A DNA stretch of 64,000 bases from Rhodoblastus sphagnicola (GTDB lineage: Bacteria; Pseudomonadota; Alphaproteobacteria; Rhizobiales; Beijerinckiaceae), in NCBI RefSeq assembly GCF_002937075.1, contig NZ_NHSJ01000121.1:18858-82857 (forward strand), written 5' to 3'. Shown in pieces: positions 1 to 8,965 of the stretch. The position numbers were made by a program, and so were the translations under genes. Below the pieces are notes generated by a model. That model ran no database searches. It worked only from the letters and a program-made list of their open reading frames with translations, and had not been told where the DNA came from. Each line of letters starts with the position of its first letter. Within the stretch, counting starts at the first letter, position 1.

Positions 1-90
1 CAATGAAATGATCGATCCATTGCGCCGCATTGTAGCAGGGAAATACAATGTCTATTTGAGTATCTGAGTGCAAATACTTGGTCTCGCTTG

Positions 91-105
91 TTAACGACCC
101 TTTAA
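91..105. promoter_or_regulatory. CtrA-type box upstream of the radical SAM gene
   Basis: TTAACGACCCTTTAA is a perfect TTAA-N7-TTAA, the consensus for the alphaproteobacterial cell-cycle regulator CtrA. Read on the minus strand it continues as TTAA-N7-TTAAC, the full consensus. It lies about 55 bp before the start codon at 160, in an AT-rich leader with no other recognisable element in positions 1-159. Binding is inferred. Confidence 0.6.
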
Positions 106-159
106 AGCCTGCCAGCTAACGTAGCATAGCCTGATTCGTGCTTTTTGAGGAACCGACGC

Positions 160-1659
160 ATGAAGTCGCCCGCCGACATGAAGGTCATCCAGATCGAGAT
201 CACGAACGCCTGCCCGTTGAAATGTTCGGGCTGCACGCGTCTGTGCGGGCATCATGAAGAACCCTTCTTCATGGATTTCGAGACCTTCAAGGCGGCCGTC
301 GATTCCCTGAAGGGATTTGACGGCATCGTCGGCGTCATGGGCGGCGAGCCGACCATCCATCCCGAATTTCCGCGCTTCATGGACTATTATCGCGCCAACG
401 TCGGCTACGACGATCATACGACCGGCTCCTACAAGCCGACCGGCGATTACATGCGCCACGTCCTCGCCAACACCTGGCACACCGATTACAGCAACAAGCG
501 CGGTCTGTGGTCGATGATGCCGCCGAAATATTACGAGCATTTCGAACTCATCCAGGACACGTTCGCCTACCAGTCGCTGAACGATCATTCCAAGCCGAGC
601 CTGCACCAGACCCAACTGGTGACCCGCAAGGAGCTGGGCATTCCCGACGAGGAATGGTTCAAGCTGCGCGATCGCTGCTGGGTGCAGAACCTGTGGAGCG
701 CGTCGATCACGCCCAAGGGCGCTTTCTTCTGCGAGGTGGCGGCGGCCATGGACGCGACGCTGGGCGGCCCCGGCGGCTGGAAGATCGAGCCGGGCTGGTG
801 GCAACGCAAGCCGGAAGATTTTGGGGACCAGCTTAACTGGTGCGAGATGTGCAGCGCCTGCCTGCCCATGCCGAGCCGTGACGCGCGCGACCAATGCGAC
901 GACGTTTCCCCCGTCTGGGCCGAGAAACTCGAAGGCATCAAGAGCCCCAAACTGCGCAAGGGGCTGGTCAATGTGTTCGACCCCCAGGTCTGGCAAAAGG
1001 ACAAGCATTCGATCATCCAGACCCACATGCCCTATATGGACGATCAGGAAACCCGGATGGGCAAGGTCCGCGACCGCATGACGCCGCACAAGATCACCGA
1101 AGTGCTTTGGCTGACCTGCGCCCTGAAGGACGACGCCGCGCGCGCGCTGATCGACGCGATGAAAGCGGCGGGCCGGCTCGCCGCCATCGCCTCCCGCGAC
1201 GAAAACGCGGCGGCGCTCGCGGAACAGGCGGGGGTTCCTTTCGTCTCCGGCGCGCATGCGCTCAAGGATCTGATCGCCGCGACAAACGGCAAGGACTGGG
1301 CCTTGCTCTGCAAGGACGCGGCCATGCCCGTGGAGTTCCTGGACTTCGCCAAAACCTGCGTGTTCAACCCCGGCGTCATCCATGGCGGCGGCCCAACCAC
1401 GCTGGACTATCAGTTCTTCAACTTCCGCGCCCTGTCGCTGCGCAACGGCGGCGATCTCTTCAATCTCGCCAGCGCCTATCCGGCGCGCAAGGTCGTGACG
1501 CTGAAGTCTTGGAAGAAGAAGGACTACGTGCTTTCGGACGTCGGCATGTTCCTGCGCCGCCTGCTCAAGCGCTGGGTCTGGTTCAATCGCAAGATTCGCG
1601 GCAAGGAAGCGGCGCGCGGCTCCTTTGGCGCCTGGAAGGGAAACAAGGTGTCGGTGTGA
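160..1659 (+). CDS. Radical SAM enzyme of unknown substrate, glycan-cluster associated
   Basis: A 499-residue radical SAM protein. Near the N-terminus CPLKCSGC gives the CX3CX2C motif that binds the 4Fe-4S cluster and S-adenosylmethionine, followed by a GGEP motif. Further cysteines at about residues 170-245 (CWVQ, FFCEV, CEMCSAC) could hold an auxiliary SPASM/Twitch-like cluster. The last ~170 residues match no family I recognise. ATG 160 is chosen over an upstream in-frame TTG (145) because GAGG at 147-150 sits 9 nt before it. The stop overlaps the flippase start (GTGA), so the two are probably translationally coupled and work on the same surface glycan or lipid-linked intermediate. The substrate is unknown. 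A CtrA-type box lies upstream. Confidence 0.8.
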   Translation: MKSPADMKVIQIEITNACPLKCSGCTRLCGHHEEPFFMDFETFKAAVDSLKGFDGIVGVMGGEPTIHPEFPRFMDYYRANVGYDDHTTGSYKPTGDYMRHVLANTWHTDYSNKRGLWSMMPPKYYEHFELIQDTFAYQSLNDHSKPSLHQTQLVTRKELGIPDEEWFKLRDRCWVQNLWSASITPKGAFFCEVAAAMDATLGGPGGWKIEPGWWQRKPEDFGDQLNWCEMCSACLPMPSRDARDQCDDVSPVWAEKLEGIKSPKLRKGLVNVFDPQVWQKDKHSIIQTHMPYMDDQETRMGKVRDRMTPHKITEVLWLTCALKDDAARALIDAMKAAGRLAAIASRDENAAALAEQAGVPFVSGAHALKDLIAATNGKDWALLCKDAAMPVEFLDFAKTCVFNPGVIHGGGPTTLDYQFFNFRALSLRNGGDLFNLASAYPARKVVTLKSWKKKDYVLSDVGMFLRRLLKRWVWFNRKIRGKEAARGSFGAWKGNKVSV

Positions 1660-3002
1660 CGCCGGCGCGGGCGCCCTCTTCGCTCGCCGCGCCCGAGGAG
1701 AAACGCGGACGGCGCGCCGTCACTTCGTCCGTGGTGGGCGTCGGTCAGCGCCTGCTTCAGATCGCGAGCGTGCTGTTCATCATGCCGCTCGTCCTGCACA
1801 TGCTCGGCCGGGACGGGTTTGGCGTCTGGTCCGCCGCCGTGTCGCTGTCGTGGATGGCCGTCACCGTGGATTTCGGCGTGGGGCAGGCCTTGCTGACCAG
1901 CGTCGCCCGCAATCGGGCGCGGGGCGACCTTGCGGAAATCCGGCGTGAAATCGGGGCGGCGGTGGCGCTGGCGTGCGCCCTTTGCGCCATCGGCGTCGTG
2001 CTCGCGCTCACGATCATCCCCGCAGTCGCCGCGCGGGAGACGGCGGACGCCTATCTGATCTCGGCGCTGTGCCTCGCGGCCAACATTCCCTTCAGCCTCT
2101 CCGGCAATATCTGGACCGGCTTGCAGCGTTTCAACATGGCGTTGATCTGGGAAGCGTTCCAGACGATCATCACGGTTTGCGGCCTGTTCGCGCTCACGCG
2201 CGAGAGCGCGGACGTGCGCTGGTATGTGGCCATCACGGCCGGCGGCCTCCTCGTCGCCAATGCCTGTAGCACCGTCCATCTCTTCGTCCGGCATCCCGAA
2301 CTGCTTCCAAACTGGGGCGCCGGCGCGGCCGCGTGTTTCGTCCGCCTGCTGCGAAGCGGCGCGCCGTTCTTCCTGCTCGGCCTCGCGGCCATGCTGTCGA
2401 TCAATCTCGACAGCGTGATCACTTTGTCGGCGCTCGGGTCGGACGCGGCCTCGCGCATGGCCGTGGCGCAGCGGGCGTGCCTGACCGCCTATGGCCTGCT
2501 TTGGGTGGTGACGCAGCCGCTCTGGCCCGCCTTTACCGATGCGACGACGCGCGGCGATCATTCCTGGGTTCGCCGCCACATTTTCACCGCCCTCGGCATC
2601 GTGGGTCTTTGCGCCATTTCCGGTTGCGCCGTTCTCGTCCTGTTTGGACAGCGCCTCGTTGCGATCTGGATGAACGGCGAACTAGAGATCGACCGGGCCA
2701 TCCTGTTGGCAGCCTCCGCATGGATCATCGCGTTGAGCATGGGCCGCGTGGTCGATGTCCTGCTGAACGGGGTCGGCGCGGTCTGGTTTCAGGCCCGCAT
2801 GGCTCTCGCGCTCGGCGTCGTCGCCTTCGCGCTGAAATTTGCCTTGGCTCCGGTCCTTGGCGTCGCCGGGATCGTCGGGGCGACCCCACTCGCCTATGCC
2901 CTGATTGTCGCGCCGGCCTATGTGGTCTGGCTGCGGCGCTGGCTGCGGCAGGGCGTCTCGACCGCGGCCGCCGCGCGAGACGAGGCGCTCGACACGGCGT
3001 GA
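1656..3002 (+). CDS. Polysaccharide flippase (MATE/MOP, Wzx-like)
   Basis: A 448-residue polytopic inner-membrane protein with about 12 hydrophobic segments, of the MOP superfamily oligosaccharide flippase type. The start of the membrane domain (SSVVGVGQRLLQIASVLFIM) and glycine-rich helix turns fit the family. Such proteins move undecaprenyl-linked sugars from the cytoplasmic to the periplasmic leaflet. The GTG at 1656 overlaps the radical SAM stop by 4 nt, with AAGGTG 5 nt upstream as Shine-Dalgarno. It converges on the UDP-glucuronate decarboxylase gene 4 nt beyond its stop. Which glycan it exports is inferred from context: the neighbouring rfbFGH points to a dideoxyhexose-containing O-antigen or capsule. 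Confidence 0.8.
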   Translation: MTPARAPSSLAAPEEKRGRRAVTSSVVGVGQRLLQIASVLFIMPLVLHMLGRDGFGVWSAAVSLSWMAVTVDFGVGQALLTSVARNRARGDLAEIRREIGAAVALACALCAIGVVLALTIIPAVAARETADAYLISALCLAANIPFSLSGNIWTGLQRFNMALIWEAFQTIITVCGLFALTRESADVRWYVAITAGGLLVANACSTVHLFVRHPELLPNWGAGAAACFVRLLRSGAPFFLLGLAAMLSINLDSVITLSALGSDAASRMAVAQRACLTAYGLLWVVTQPLWPAFTDATTRGDHSWVRRHIFTALGIVGLCAISGCAVLVLFGQRLVAIWMNGELEIDRAILLAASAWIIALSMGRVVDVLLNGVGAVWFQARMALALGVVAFALKFALAPVLGVAGIVGATPLAYALIVAPAYVVWLRRWLRQGVSTAAAARDEALDTA

Positions 3003-3006
3003 AGTC

Positions 3007-3987
3007 TCAGCAGGCGCGGATGGCGCCGATCGCGCGGGAGGGTTCGTTGTTGCGCAGGTAATTCTCGAAATAGGCGATGGTCTTGCCAAGACCTTCCCGC
3101 AACTGAATCGTCGGGCGCCAGTCGAGGATCTCGTTGGCCTTGGCGATGTCGGGCTTGCGCTGCCGAGGGTCGTCCGAGGGCAAAGGCCGGAAGGTCACGC
3201 GCGATCGGGAACCCGTCAGTTCGATGACCTGCTCGGCCAGTTGCAGCATGGTGAATTCGTTGGGATTGCCGATGTTGATCGGCCCGACGGTTTCCGGCCC
3301 GGTCGCCATCATGCGGATCATCGCCTCGATGAGGTCGTCGACATAGCAGAACGAGCGGGTCTGCGCGCCGTCGCCGAAAATCGTGATCTCCTCGCCCTTG
3401 AGCGCCTGCATGATGAAATTGGACACGACGCGGCCGTCATTGGGATGCATGCGCGGGCCGTAAGTGTTGAAGATGCGCACGATCTTGGCGCTCAACTTGT
3501 GCTGCCGGACATAGTCGATCACCAGGGTCTCGGCGCATCGCTTGCCTTCGTCGTAGCAGGAGCGCAATCCGATCGGATTGACGTTGCCCCAATATTCCTC
3601 GGGCTGGGGATGCACGCTCGGATCGCCATACACTTCCGAGGTCGAGGCCTGAAGGAATTTGACCTTCAGCCTTTTGGCGAGACCGAGCATGTTGATCGCG
3701 CCGATGACGCTGGTCTTGGTCGTCTGCACCGGATCGAACTGGTAATGGATCGGCGAGGCCGGGCAGGCGAGATTGTAGATCTCGTCCACTTCGACATAGA
3801 GCGGGAAGGTCACGTCGTGACGCAGCAACTCGAACGCCTTGTGGTCGAGCAGATGGGTCACATTGCGCCGTGTGCCCGTGAAGAAATTATCGACGCAGAG
3901 AACGTCGTGCCCGGCCTCCAGCAGCCGTTCGCACAAATGCGACCCCAGAAAGCCTGCGCCGCCCGTCACGAGAATTCTCTTGTGCAT
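3007..3987 (-). CDS. UDP-glucuronate decarboxylase (UDP-xylose synthase), SDR family
   Basis: A 326-residue extended short-chain dehydrogenase. [15 protein letters not shown] at the N-terminus is the NAD-binding Rossmann glycine motif. YDEGKR at about residue 145 supplies the YxxxK catalytic pair in the form typical of UDP-xylose synthases, and [10 protein letters not shown] and GNPNEFT are also family-like. The enzyme oxidises and decarboxylates UDP-glucuronate to UDP-xylose, or its 4-keto intermediate. Length is normal for bacterial members. It is the last gene of a minus-strand run (rfbF, rfbG, rfbH, membrane protein, this gene), 43 bp below the membrane protein, consistent with a glycan biosynthesis operon supplying a pentose donor. 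Confidence 0.88.
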   Translation of the reverse strand: MHKRILVTGGAGFLGSHLCERLLEAGHDVLCVDNFFTGTRRNVTHLLDHKAFELLRHDVTFPLYVEVDEIYNLACPASPIHYQFDPVQTTKTSVIGAINMLGLAKRLKVKFLQASTSEVYGDPSVHPQPEEYWGNVNPIGLRSCYDEGKRCAETLVIDYVRQHKLSAKIVRIFNTYGPRMHPNDGRVVSNFIMQALKGEEITIFGDGAQTRSFCYVDDLIEAMIRMMATGPETVGPINIGNPNEFTMLQLAEQVIELTGSRSRVTFRPLPSDDPRQRKPDIAKANEILDWRPTIQLREGLGKTIAYFENYLRNNEPSRAIGAIRAC

Positions 3988-4030
3988 TTTGACTTTCCTG
4001 AGTGGGGACGTGATTGCGCTTCAGGCCCGG

Positions 4031-5569
4031 TCAGCGGTCCTTGAGGACTGGATGATCGGGCCAGCAGCGACCGGCGCCCATTGTTTCGAACGATTCGTCG
4101 CGGGTGGGTTGCGGCAGCAACCAGCCCGGCGCGCCTCTGGTCGGCGCGATGTAATTGGTGGGGACGCCGCCAGGGGTCAGTTCATCGGTCGCCGTGATCA
4201 GATTGCAGGCGCTGATGTTGTAGCGCGGCAGCAGCAGGGCTTCCGAGATTTCGATCAGCGGGCCCCCCGCGCCGACAATGACCAGCGCGAGGCCGGTCAT
4301 GCGCGCGAGACGTTGGGTGGGTTCGAGGGCGAGCAAGGTCGAAATGAAGGTGAACGCCAACAGGAACAAGGGCGCGATCGAGCCGCGCATGACGAGATCG
4401 TTGCTGGGGCCGAATTTGTAAAGCGGCAGCAGCAGGAGAAACCCAACCGAAATGACCAGGAGCGGCTTCAACTCCGGTCGCACGCGGGGCCACAGCGCCG
4501 CGAGAAACAGCGCATGGGGAATTTCGACCAGAAGGAACAGAGAATATGTGCTCCAGAACCCGGTCGCCCGCGCAACCGCGTCATGGGAGATGGAGCCGGC
4601 GTCGGCCACCAGATAGACGGCCACGGGCAGAAAACAGGCCGCCGCCGCGCCGCCGAGCCAGAACCGAAGCGATTTCGGCGCTTCCGCGCGGTCGCGCCAG
4701 ACGAACCACACGAGGAAGGCGGGCGCCGCCAGCGGCGCGAGCGGCGACCAGAACAGCAAGGCCGCGAAGATCGCGCCCAAGGCGCCGAGATCGAGTTCGC
4801 GCCGCGCCACGGCCACCACCGCCAGCGCGAAGAACCAGCCGGGGAAGGCATGGTTGGGCACGTAAAAAATCTGGGTGACATGGGCCGAATACTGGAACAG
4901 GCGCGCCCACCATTCCGGTTCGCCGCGCATGGTCCAGACGCCGGTCTGAACGTAGTCGTGGATGATGGAGGAAAACCACGGCAGCAGATCGAGGCCGCTG
5001 AAGACAACCAGCAGCAACGCCATGGCGAGGCCGCCGCCGAGGATCGCGGCAAGGTAGAGCACAATGGCGAGCAGGAGCGCGTTCTGCGCCAGCAGCACGA
5101 CATGGGCCGCCATCAGGCCGAAAAAATGTCCGACGAGGCCGGGGATCATGTACATGCCGAGCGGCGCGCGCAAAAAGTAAGTTTCGTCGCCAAGCCGGTA
5201 ATATACCGGCGCGACATGGCGCGTGACATCGGCGAGCACGGCGTCGCGCGTCAGCCAATCGGCGTTGGCCCAGAACAGATGCGTTTCGCCGCCAAGCAGG
5301 CACAGCGTGAGCGCGACGAGGCCGCAGGTTCCCAACAAGCGCGCGTCAATCGGCGCATCGAGCAGGACGCCGGAGGCGCGATGGGTCAGCAGCAGCGCGG
5401 CGACGCCACAGCAGCCGATGAGAACCGCGATCATCGCCGGCGCGGCTAGGCCGGTCGCCCAGATCGCATTGCCGGCGACGAAAACCAGCCCGGCGGCGTT
5501 GAAGACCGCCCGGTTGGTGACGACGACGGCCTCGGGCTTGGCTTGGGGCAAGGCGTCCGTCGCCGTCAT
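4031..5569 (-). CDS. Polytopic membrane protein, GT-C or polymerase-like
   Basis: A 512-residue very hydrophobic protein with roughly 11-12 membrane segments and a hydrophilic C-terminal tail of about 70 residues (TATDELTPGGVPTNYI and onward). No family is recognised with certainty. The early loop containing WANADWLTRDAVLADVTRH and the conserved-looking DYVQTG and HAFPGW stretches recall GT-C glycosyltransferases or O-antigen polymerases, which keep acidic or aromatic residues in periplasmic loops. Its stop-proximal neighbour is the UDP-glucuronate decarboxylase. Its start lies 1 bp after the rfbH stop, so it is surely co-transcribed with rfbFGH. A transferase or polymerase role for the dideoxyhexose glycan is inferred from context only. 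Confidence 0.65.
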   Translation of the reverse strand: MTATDALPQAKPEAVVVTNRAVFNAAGLVFVAGNAIWATGLAAPAMIAVLIGCCGVAALLLTHRASGVLLDAPIDARLLGTCGLVALTLCLLGGETHLFWANADWLTRDAVLADVTRHVAPVYYRLGDETYFLRAPLGMYMIPGLVGHFFGLMAAHVVLLAQNALLLAIVLYLAAILGGGLAMALLLVVFSGLDLLPWFSSIIHDYVQTGVWTMRGEPEWWARLFQYSAHVTQIFYVPNHAFPGWFFALAVVAVARRELDLGALGAIFAALLFWSPLAPLAAPAFLVWFVWRDRAEAPKSLRFWLGGAAAACFLPVAVYLVADAGSISHDAVARATGFWSTYSLFLLVEIPHALFLAALWPRVRPELKPLLVISVGFLLLLPLYKFGPSNDLVMRGSIAPLFLLAFTFISTLLALEPTQRLARMTGLALVIVGAGGPLIEISEALLLPRYNISACNLITATDELTPGGVPTNYIAPTRGAPGWLLPQPTRDESFETMGAGRCWPDHPVLKDR

Positions 5570-5570
5570 G

Positions 5571-6917
5571 TCAGGCGCTCTGGCGGGTTGCGGCGGGACG
5601 GCGCAAAGCTTCGCGCATGGCGTCGATCATGTGGTCGAGATGGGCGACCTCGAGTCCGGGATAGACACCGATCCAAAAGGTGCGGTCCACGACGATGTCG
5701 GCGTTGGCGAGCGCGCCGGCGATGCGGTATGCGCGATCCTTCATGTAGGGCTGGCGCACGAGATTGCCGCCGAACAGAAGCCGCGTCCCGATCCTTTCCG
5801 CGTTGAGTTGCTGGACGAGCGCGTCGCGCGAAACCGGCGCGGTCTCGCGCAGCGTGAGTGGAAAGCCGAACCAGGACGGCTCCGTCCCAGGCGTCGCCTC
5901 GGGCAGGATCAACACATCTTCAAGGCCGCGCAGGCCGTGTTTCAGATGCTCGAAATTGCGACGGCGGGCGGCGATAAAATCTTCGAGGCGGTCGAGTTGC
6001 GCCAGTCCCACCGCCGCCTGCATGTCGGTGATCTTCAGGTTGAAGCCGAGATGCGAATAGACATATTTGTGGTCGTATCCCTGGGGCAAATCGCCGAGTT
6101 TCCAGCCATAGCGCTTGTTGCAGGTGGCGTCCTTGCCGGGCGCGCAATAGCAGTCGCGGCCCCAGTCGCGAAAACTCTCCATGATCTTGGCGAGTTGCGG
6201 ATTGTCGGTGAAGACGGCTCCGCCCTCGCCCATGGTGATGTGATGGGCCGGATAAAAACTCAGCGTGCCGATGTCGCCGAACGTCCCGACATGCCGGCCA
6301 TCGACGGTGGCGCCGAGCGCGTCGCAGCAATCCTCGATCAGCCACAGGCCATGCTTGTCGCAGAGCGCCTTGATCGCCTTGACGTTGAACGGATTGCCCA
6401 GCGTGTGCGCGACCATGATCGCTTTTGTCTTGGGACCGATGGCGGCCTCGAGCGCGGCGACATCGATGTTGTAAGTGGGGATGTCCACATCGACGAAAAC
6501 CGGAATCGCGCCCCAAAAAATCGCCGGATTGACGGTGGTGGGAAAGCCGGTGGCGCAGGTGATGACCTCGTCGCCCGGCCTGATCTGGCGGTCTTTCAGG
6601 CGCGGCGAGGTCAGCGCCGAGAAAGCCACCAGATTGGCCGAGGAGCCGGAATTGACGGTCAGCGCATATTTCGCTCCGACGCGCGCGGCGAGTTTTTGCT
6701 CGAAGGCGTCGTTGAACCGTCCGGTGGTCAGCCAGAAATCCAGCGCCGCATCGACCAGAGTCTGCATTTCGCGCGCGCCATAGACCCGGCCGGAGACCGG
6801 GACGCTCGCGCCCGGCGCGAACGCAGGCTGGCGGTGCGCGAGGTCGTGGTAGCGCCCGACCAGATCGAGGATTTGCGCGCGCAGGGCTTCGGCTTCAGGC
6901 GATTCTTTCGGCTGCAT
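5571..6917 (-). CDS. rfbH: CDP-4-keto-6-deoxyglucose-3-dehydrase (E1)
   Basis: A 448-residue PLP/PMP and 2Fe-2S enzyme that removes the C3 hydroxyl of CDP-4-keto-6-deoxy-D-glucose, the entry step to 3,6-dideoxyhexoses. [16 protein letters not shown] is diagnostic: histidine replaces the PLP-binding lysine of ordinary aminotransferases. [12 protein letters not shown] carries the clustered cysteines of the iron-sulfur site. ATG 6917 is preferred to an in-frame ATG at 6944 because AGGAA precedes it, while the outer start lacks any ribosome site. The gene overlaps the end of rfbG by 23 nt. The dedicated E3 reductase partner is not in this window. Confidence 0.93.
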   Translation of the reverse strand: MQPKESPEAEALRAQILDLVGRYHDLAHRQPAFAPGASVPVSGRVYGAREMQTLVDAALDFWLTTGRFNDAFEQKLAARVGAKYALTVNSGSSANLVAFSALTSPRLKDRQIRPGDEVITCATGFPTTVNPAIFWGAIPVFVDVDIPTYNIDVAALEAAIGPKTKAIMVAHTLGNPFNVKAIKALCDKHGLWLIEDCCDALGATVDGRHVGTFGDIGTLSFYPAHHITMGEGGAVFTDNPQLAKIMESFRDWGRDCYCAPGKDATCNKRYGWKLGDLPQGYDHKYVYSHLGFNLKITDMQAAVGLAQLDRLEDFIAARRRNFEHLKHGLRGLEDVLILPEATPGTEPSWFGFPLTLRETAPVSRDALVQQLNAERIGTRLLFGGNLVRQPYMKDRAYRIAGALANADIVVDRTFWIGVYPGLEVAHLDHMIDAMREALRRPAATRQSA

Positions 6918-8028
6918 GCTGTTCCTGGGTCGCGCCCGACTCATGCGCGGGAAAGGGAGAGGTCAACCGCACACGCTGACCGAGATAGGCGTCGATCTGG
7001 TCGAAGGTTTTTCCGCGCACGTCCGCGCCCGTTGCGTGGGCGCGATACCAGCGCGCCGTCCAGTCCACGGCCTCGTCGAAGCTCAGCAGCGGCCGCCAGT
7101 CGAGCTTCTCGCGCGCCTTGCTGGCGTCGAGGCGCAAAAGACCGGCCTCGTGCGGATGCGCGGCGCGATCGGGGGTCCAGCGCGCGCCGGGGCCCCAGGC
7201 GGCGATGAAGCGGGTGATGAGCGCCTCGACATCCCGCTCGCTATCGGGACCGGGGCCGAAATTCCAGCCGTCGGCGAAAGCTTCACCGTGACGCGCGGCT
7301 TGTTCGGCCAGCATGAGATAGCCCGACAGCGGCTCCAGCACATGCTGCCAGGGACGCACCGCCTTTGGCGCGCGCACGTCCAGCGGACGACCGGCGGCAA
7401 AAGCGCGCACGGCGTCGGGAAGGATGCGGTTGTCGGCGAAATCGCCGCCCCCGATCACATTGCCCGCGCGGGCCGTGGCGATGGTCGCCCCTTGGGCGAA
7501 GAACGAGGCGCGATAGGAGGCGGTGACGAGTTCGGCGCAGGCCTTGCTGTTGGAATAGGGATCGCGGCCGCCCAACGGATCGGTTTCGCGATAGCCCCGG
7601 AGCCATTCGCGATTGTCGTAGCATTTGTCGGTGGTGACGTTGACCAGCGCTTGCAGATTGGGGCAGGCGCGCGCGGCTTCGAGCACGTTGACCGAGCCCA
7701 TCACATTGGTCTGGAAGGTGGCGACCGGATCGGCATAGCCGGATTTCACCAGCGGCTGGGCCGCCATGTGGATGACGATTTCCGGATCGGCGGCGATCAT
7801 GACGCGGCGCAGCCTGTCGAGATCGTTGACGTCGCCGCGCACATCTTCAAGCGTGTCGCCGACCGACAGGAGATCGAACAGGGACGGGTCGGTGGGGGGG
7901 GCGAGGGCGTAGCCGGTGGTCTCGGCGTTCAGCCGCGCCAGCATCAGCGACAGCCACGCGCCCTTGAAGCCGGTGTGGCCGGTGACAAAGACGCGTTTCC
8001 TGCGCCAGAACCCTGAGTCGATCACCAT
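6895..8028 (-). CDS. rfbG: CDP-glucose 4,6-dehydratase
   Basis: A 377-residue extended SDR enzyme converting CDP-D-glucose to CDP-4-keto-6-deoxy-D-glucose, using bound [17 protein letters not shown] is the Rossmann motif with the family-typical [16 protein letters not shown] and [11 protein letters not shown] (YxxxK) give the active site, and [13 protein letters not shown] is the substrate loop. The start is at ATG 8028 or the next codon, GTG 8025, which overlaps the rfbF stop as GTGA and lies 5 nt after GGAGG. Longer readings to 8037 or 8058 are possible but less likely. It is translationally coupled to rfbF and overlaps rfbH. Confidence 0.93.
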   Translation of the reverse strand: MVIDSGFWRRKRVFVTGHTGFKGAWLSLMLARLNAETTGYALAPPTDPSLFDLLSVGDTLEDVRGDVNDLDRLRRVMIAADPEIVIHMAAQPLVKSGYADPVATFQTNVMGSVNVLEAARACPNLQALVNVTTDKCYDNREWLRGYRETDPLGGRDPYSNSKACAELVTASYRASFFAQGATIATARAGNVIGGGDFADNRILPDAVRAFAAGRPLDVRAPKAVRPWQHVLEPLSGYLMLAEQAARHGEAFADGWNFGPGPDSERDVEALITRFIAAWGPGARWTPDRAAHPHEAGLLRLDASKAREKLDWRPLLSFDEAVDWTARWYRAHATGADVRGKTFDQIDAYLGQRVRLTSPFPAHESGATQEQHAAERIA

Positions 8029-8792
8029 ACCCTCCATGGCGCCGCCCCGCTCGCCCATTGCTCTTCGAGAAAGGTCTTGTCGCGCAACGTGTCCATCGGC
8101 GCCCAGAAACCGGGATGGCTGTAGGCTTGAAGCTCGCCCATGGCGGTGAGCCTGCTCATCGGTTCGCGCTCCCAGACGGTGTCGTCGCCGTCGATCAGGT
8201 CGCAGACCTTGGGCGACAGCAGAAAGAAGCCGCCGCTGATCCAGCCGCCCTCGTCATCGGGCTTTTCGGTGAAGGCGGTGACGCGCGCGCCGTCGAGTGC
8301 GATGCTGCCGAAGCGCTTGGCCGGCCGCACGGCGGTGACGGTGGCGAGTTTGCCATGGGCGCGGTGGAAGGCGAGTTGGCGAGTGAGGTCGATGTCGCCC
8401 ACGCCGTCGCCGTAAGTGAGGGCGAATGCGTCGTCATCTCCGACAAAATCGCGAATGCGCTTGATGCGACCGCCGGTCATGGTCTTCTCGCCGGTGTCGA
8501 TCAGCGTCACGCGCCAGGGTTCGGCATGTTCGCGATGCACTTCCATCCGGTTGGCGCGCATGTCGAAGGTGACGTCCGACATGTGCAGGAAGTAGTTCGA
8601 GAAGAATTCCTTGATGTAATAGCCTCTGTAACCGAGACAAATCACGAATTCGTTGAAGCCATGCGCCGAATAGATTTTCATGATGTGCCAGAGAATCGGA
8701 CGCCCGCCGATCTCGATCATGGGCTTGGGCCGGACCGCCGTTTCCTCGGCAAGCCGTGTGCCCATCCCGCCGGTCAGGATAACCACCTTCAT
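8022..8792 (-). CDS. rfbF: Glucose-1-phosphate cytidylyltransferase
   Basis: A 256-residue nucleotidyltransferase that makes CDP-glucose from CTP and glucose-1-phosphate, the first committed step of CDP-dideoxyhexose synthesis. MKVVILTGGMGTRLAEET is the N-terminal nucleotide-binding signature, PKPMIEIGGRPILWHIM continues the family pattern, and TYGDGVGDID provides the metal-binding aspartates. Length matches the family. ATG 8792 is chosen because GAGG lies 7 nt before it. An upstream in-frame extension to 8837 would spoil the N-terminal beta strand. It is the first gene of the minus-strand glycan operon, so its promoter should lie in 8793-8926, shared with the divergent membrane protein gene. 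Confidence 0.94.
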   Translation of the reverse strand: MKVVILTGGMGTRLAEETAVRPKPMIEIGGRPILWHIMKIYSAHGFNEFVICLGYRGYYIKEFFSNYFLHMSDVTFDMRANRMEVHREHAEPWRVTLIDTGEKTMTGGRIKRIRDFVGDDDAFALTYGDGVGDIDLTRQLAFHRAHGKLATVTAVRPAKRFGSIALDGARVTAFTEKPDDEGGWISGGFFLLSPKVCDLIDGDDTVWEREPMSRLTAMGELQAYSHPGFWAPMDTLRDKTFLEEQWASGAAPWRVW

Positions 8793-8965
8793 GAAATTGC
8801 CTCGACTCGCGGCGAACCCGCGTGGGAATCGGGCCATCGTTCCGGGGCCAGCATGGCTGACGCGGCGTAAAGGATACGTTAAGGCGGGCTGCGGCGGCCC
8901 TTGCGTAAGCGTTCCTTAAGGCGCGCGTGGCAGAACGGAACCGATACAATTCCGGGAGCGAAGGC

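Noticed and set aside
894..1655. N-terminal extension of the flippase frame back to 894
   Set aside because: It overlaps the radical SAM gene and encodes Arg-rich sequence; the GTGA overlap at 1656 gives a normal start.
8905..8919. GTAA-N7-TTAA between rfbF and the GT-C-like gene as a CtrA box
   Set aside because: One mismatch in a core half-site and no second support; too weak beside the four perfect boxes.
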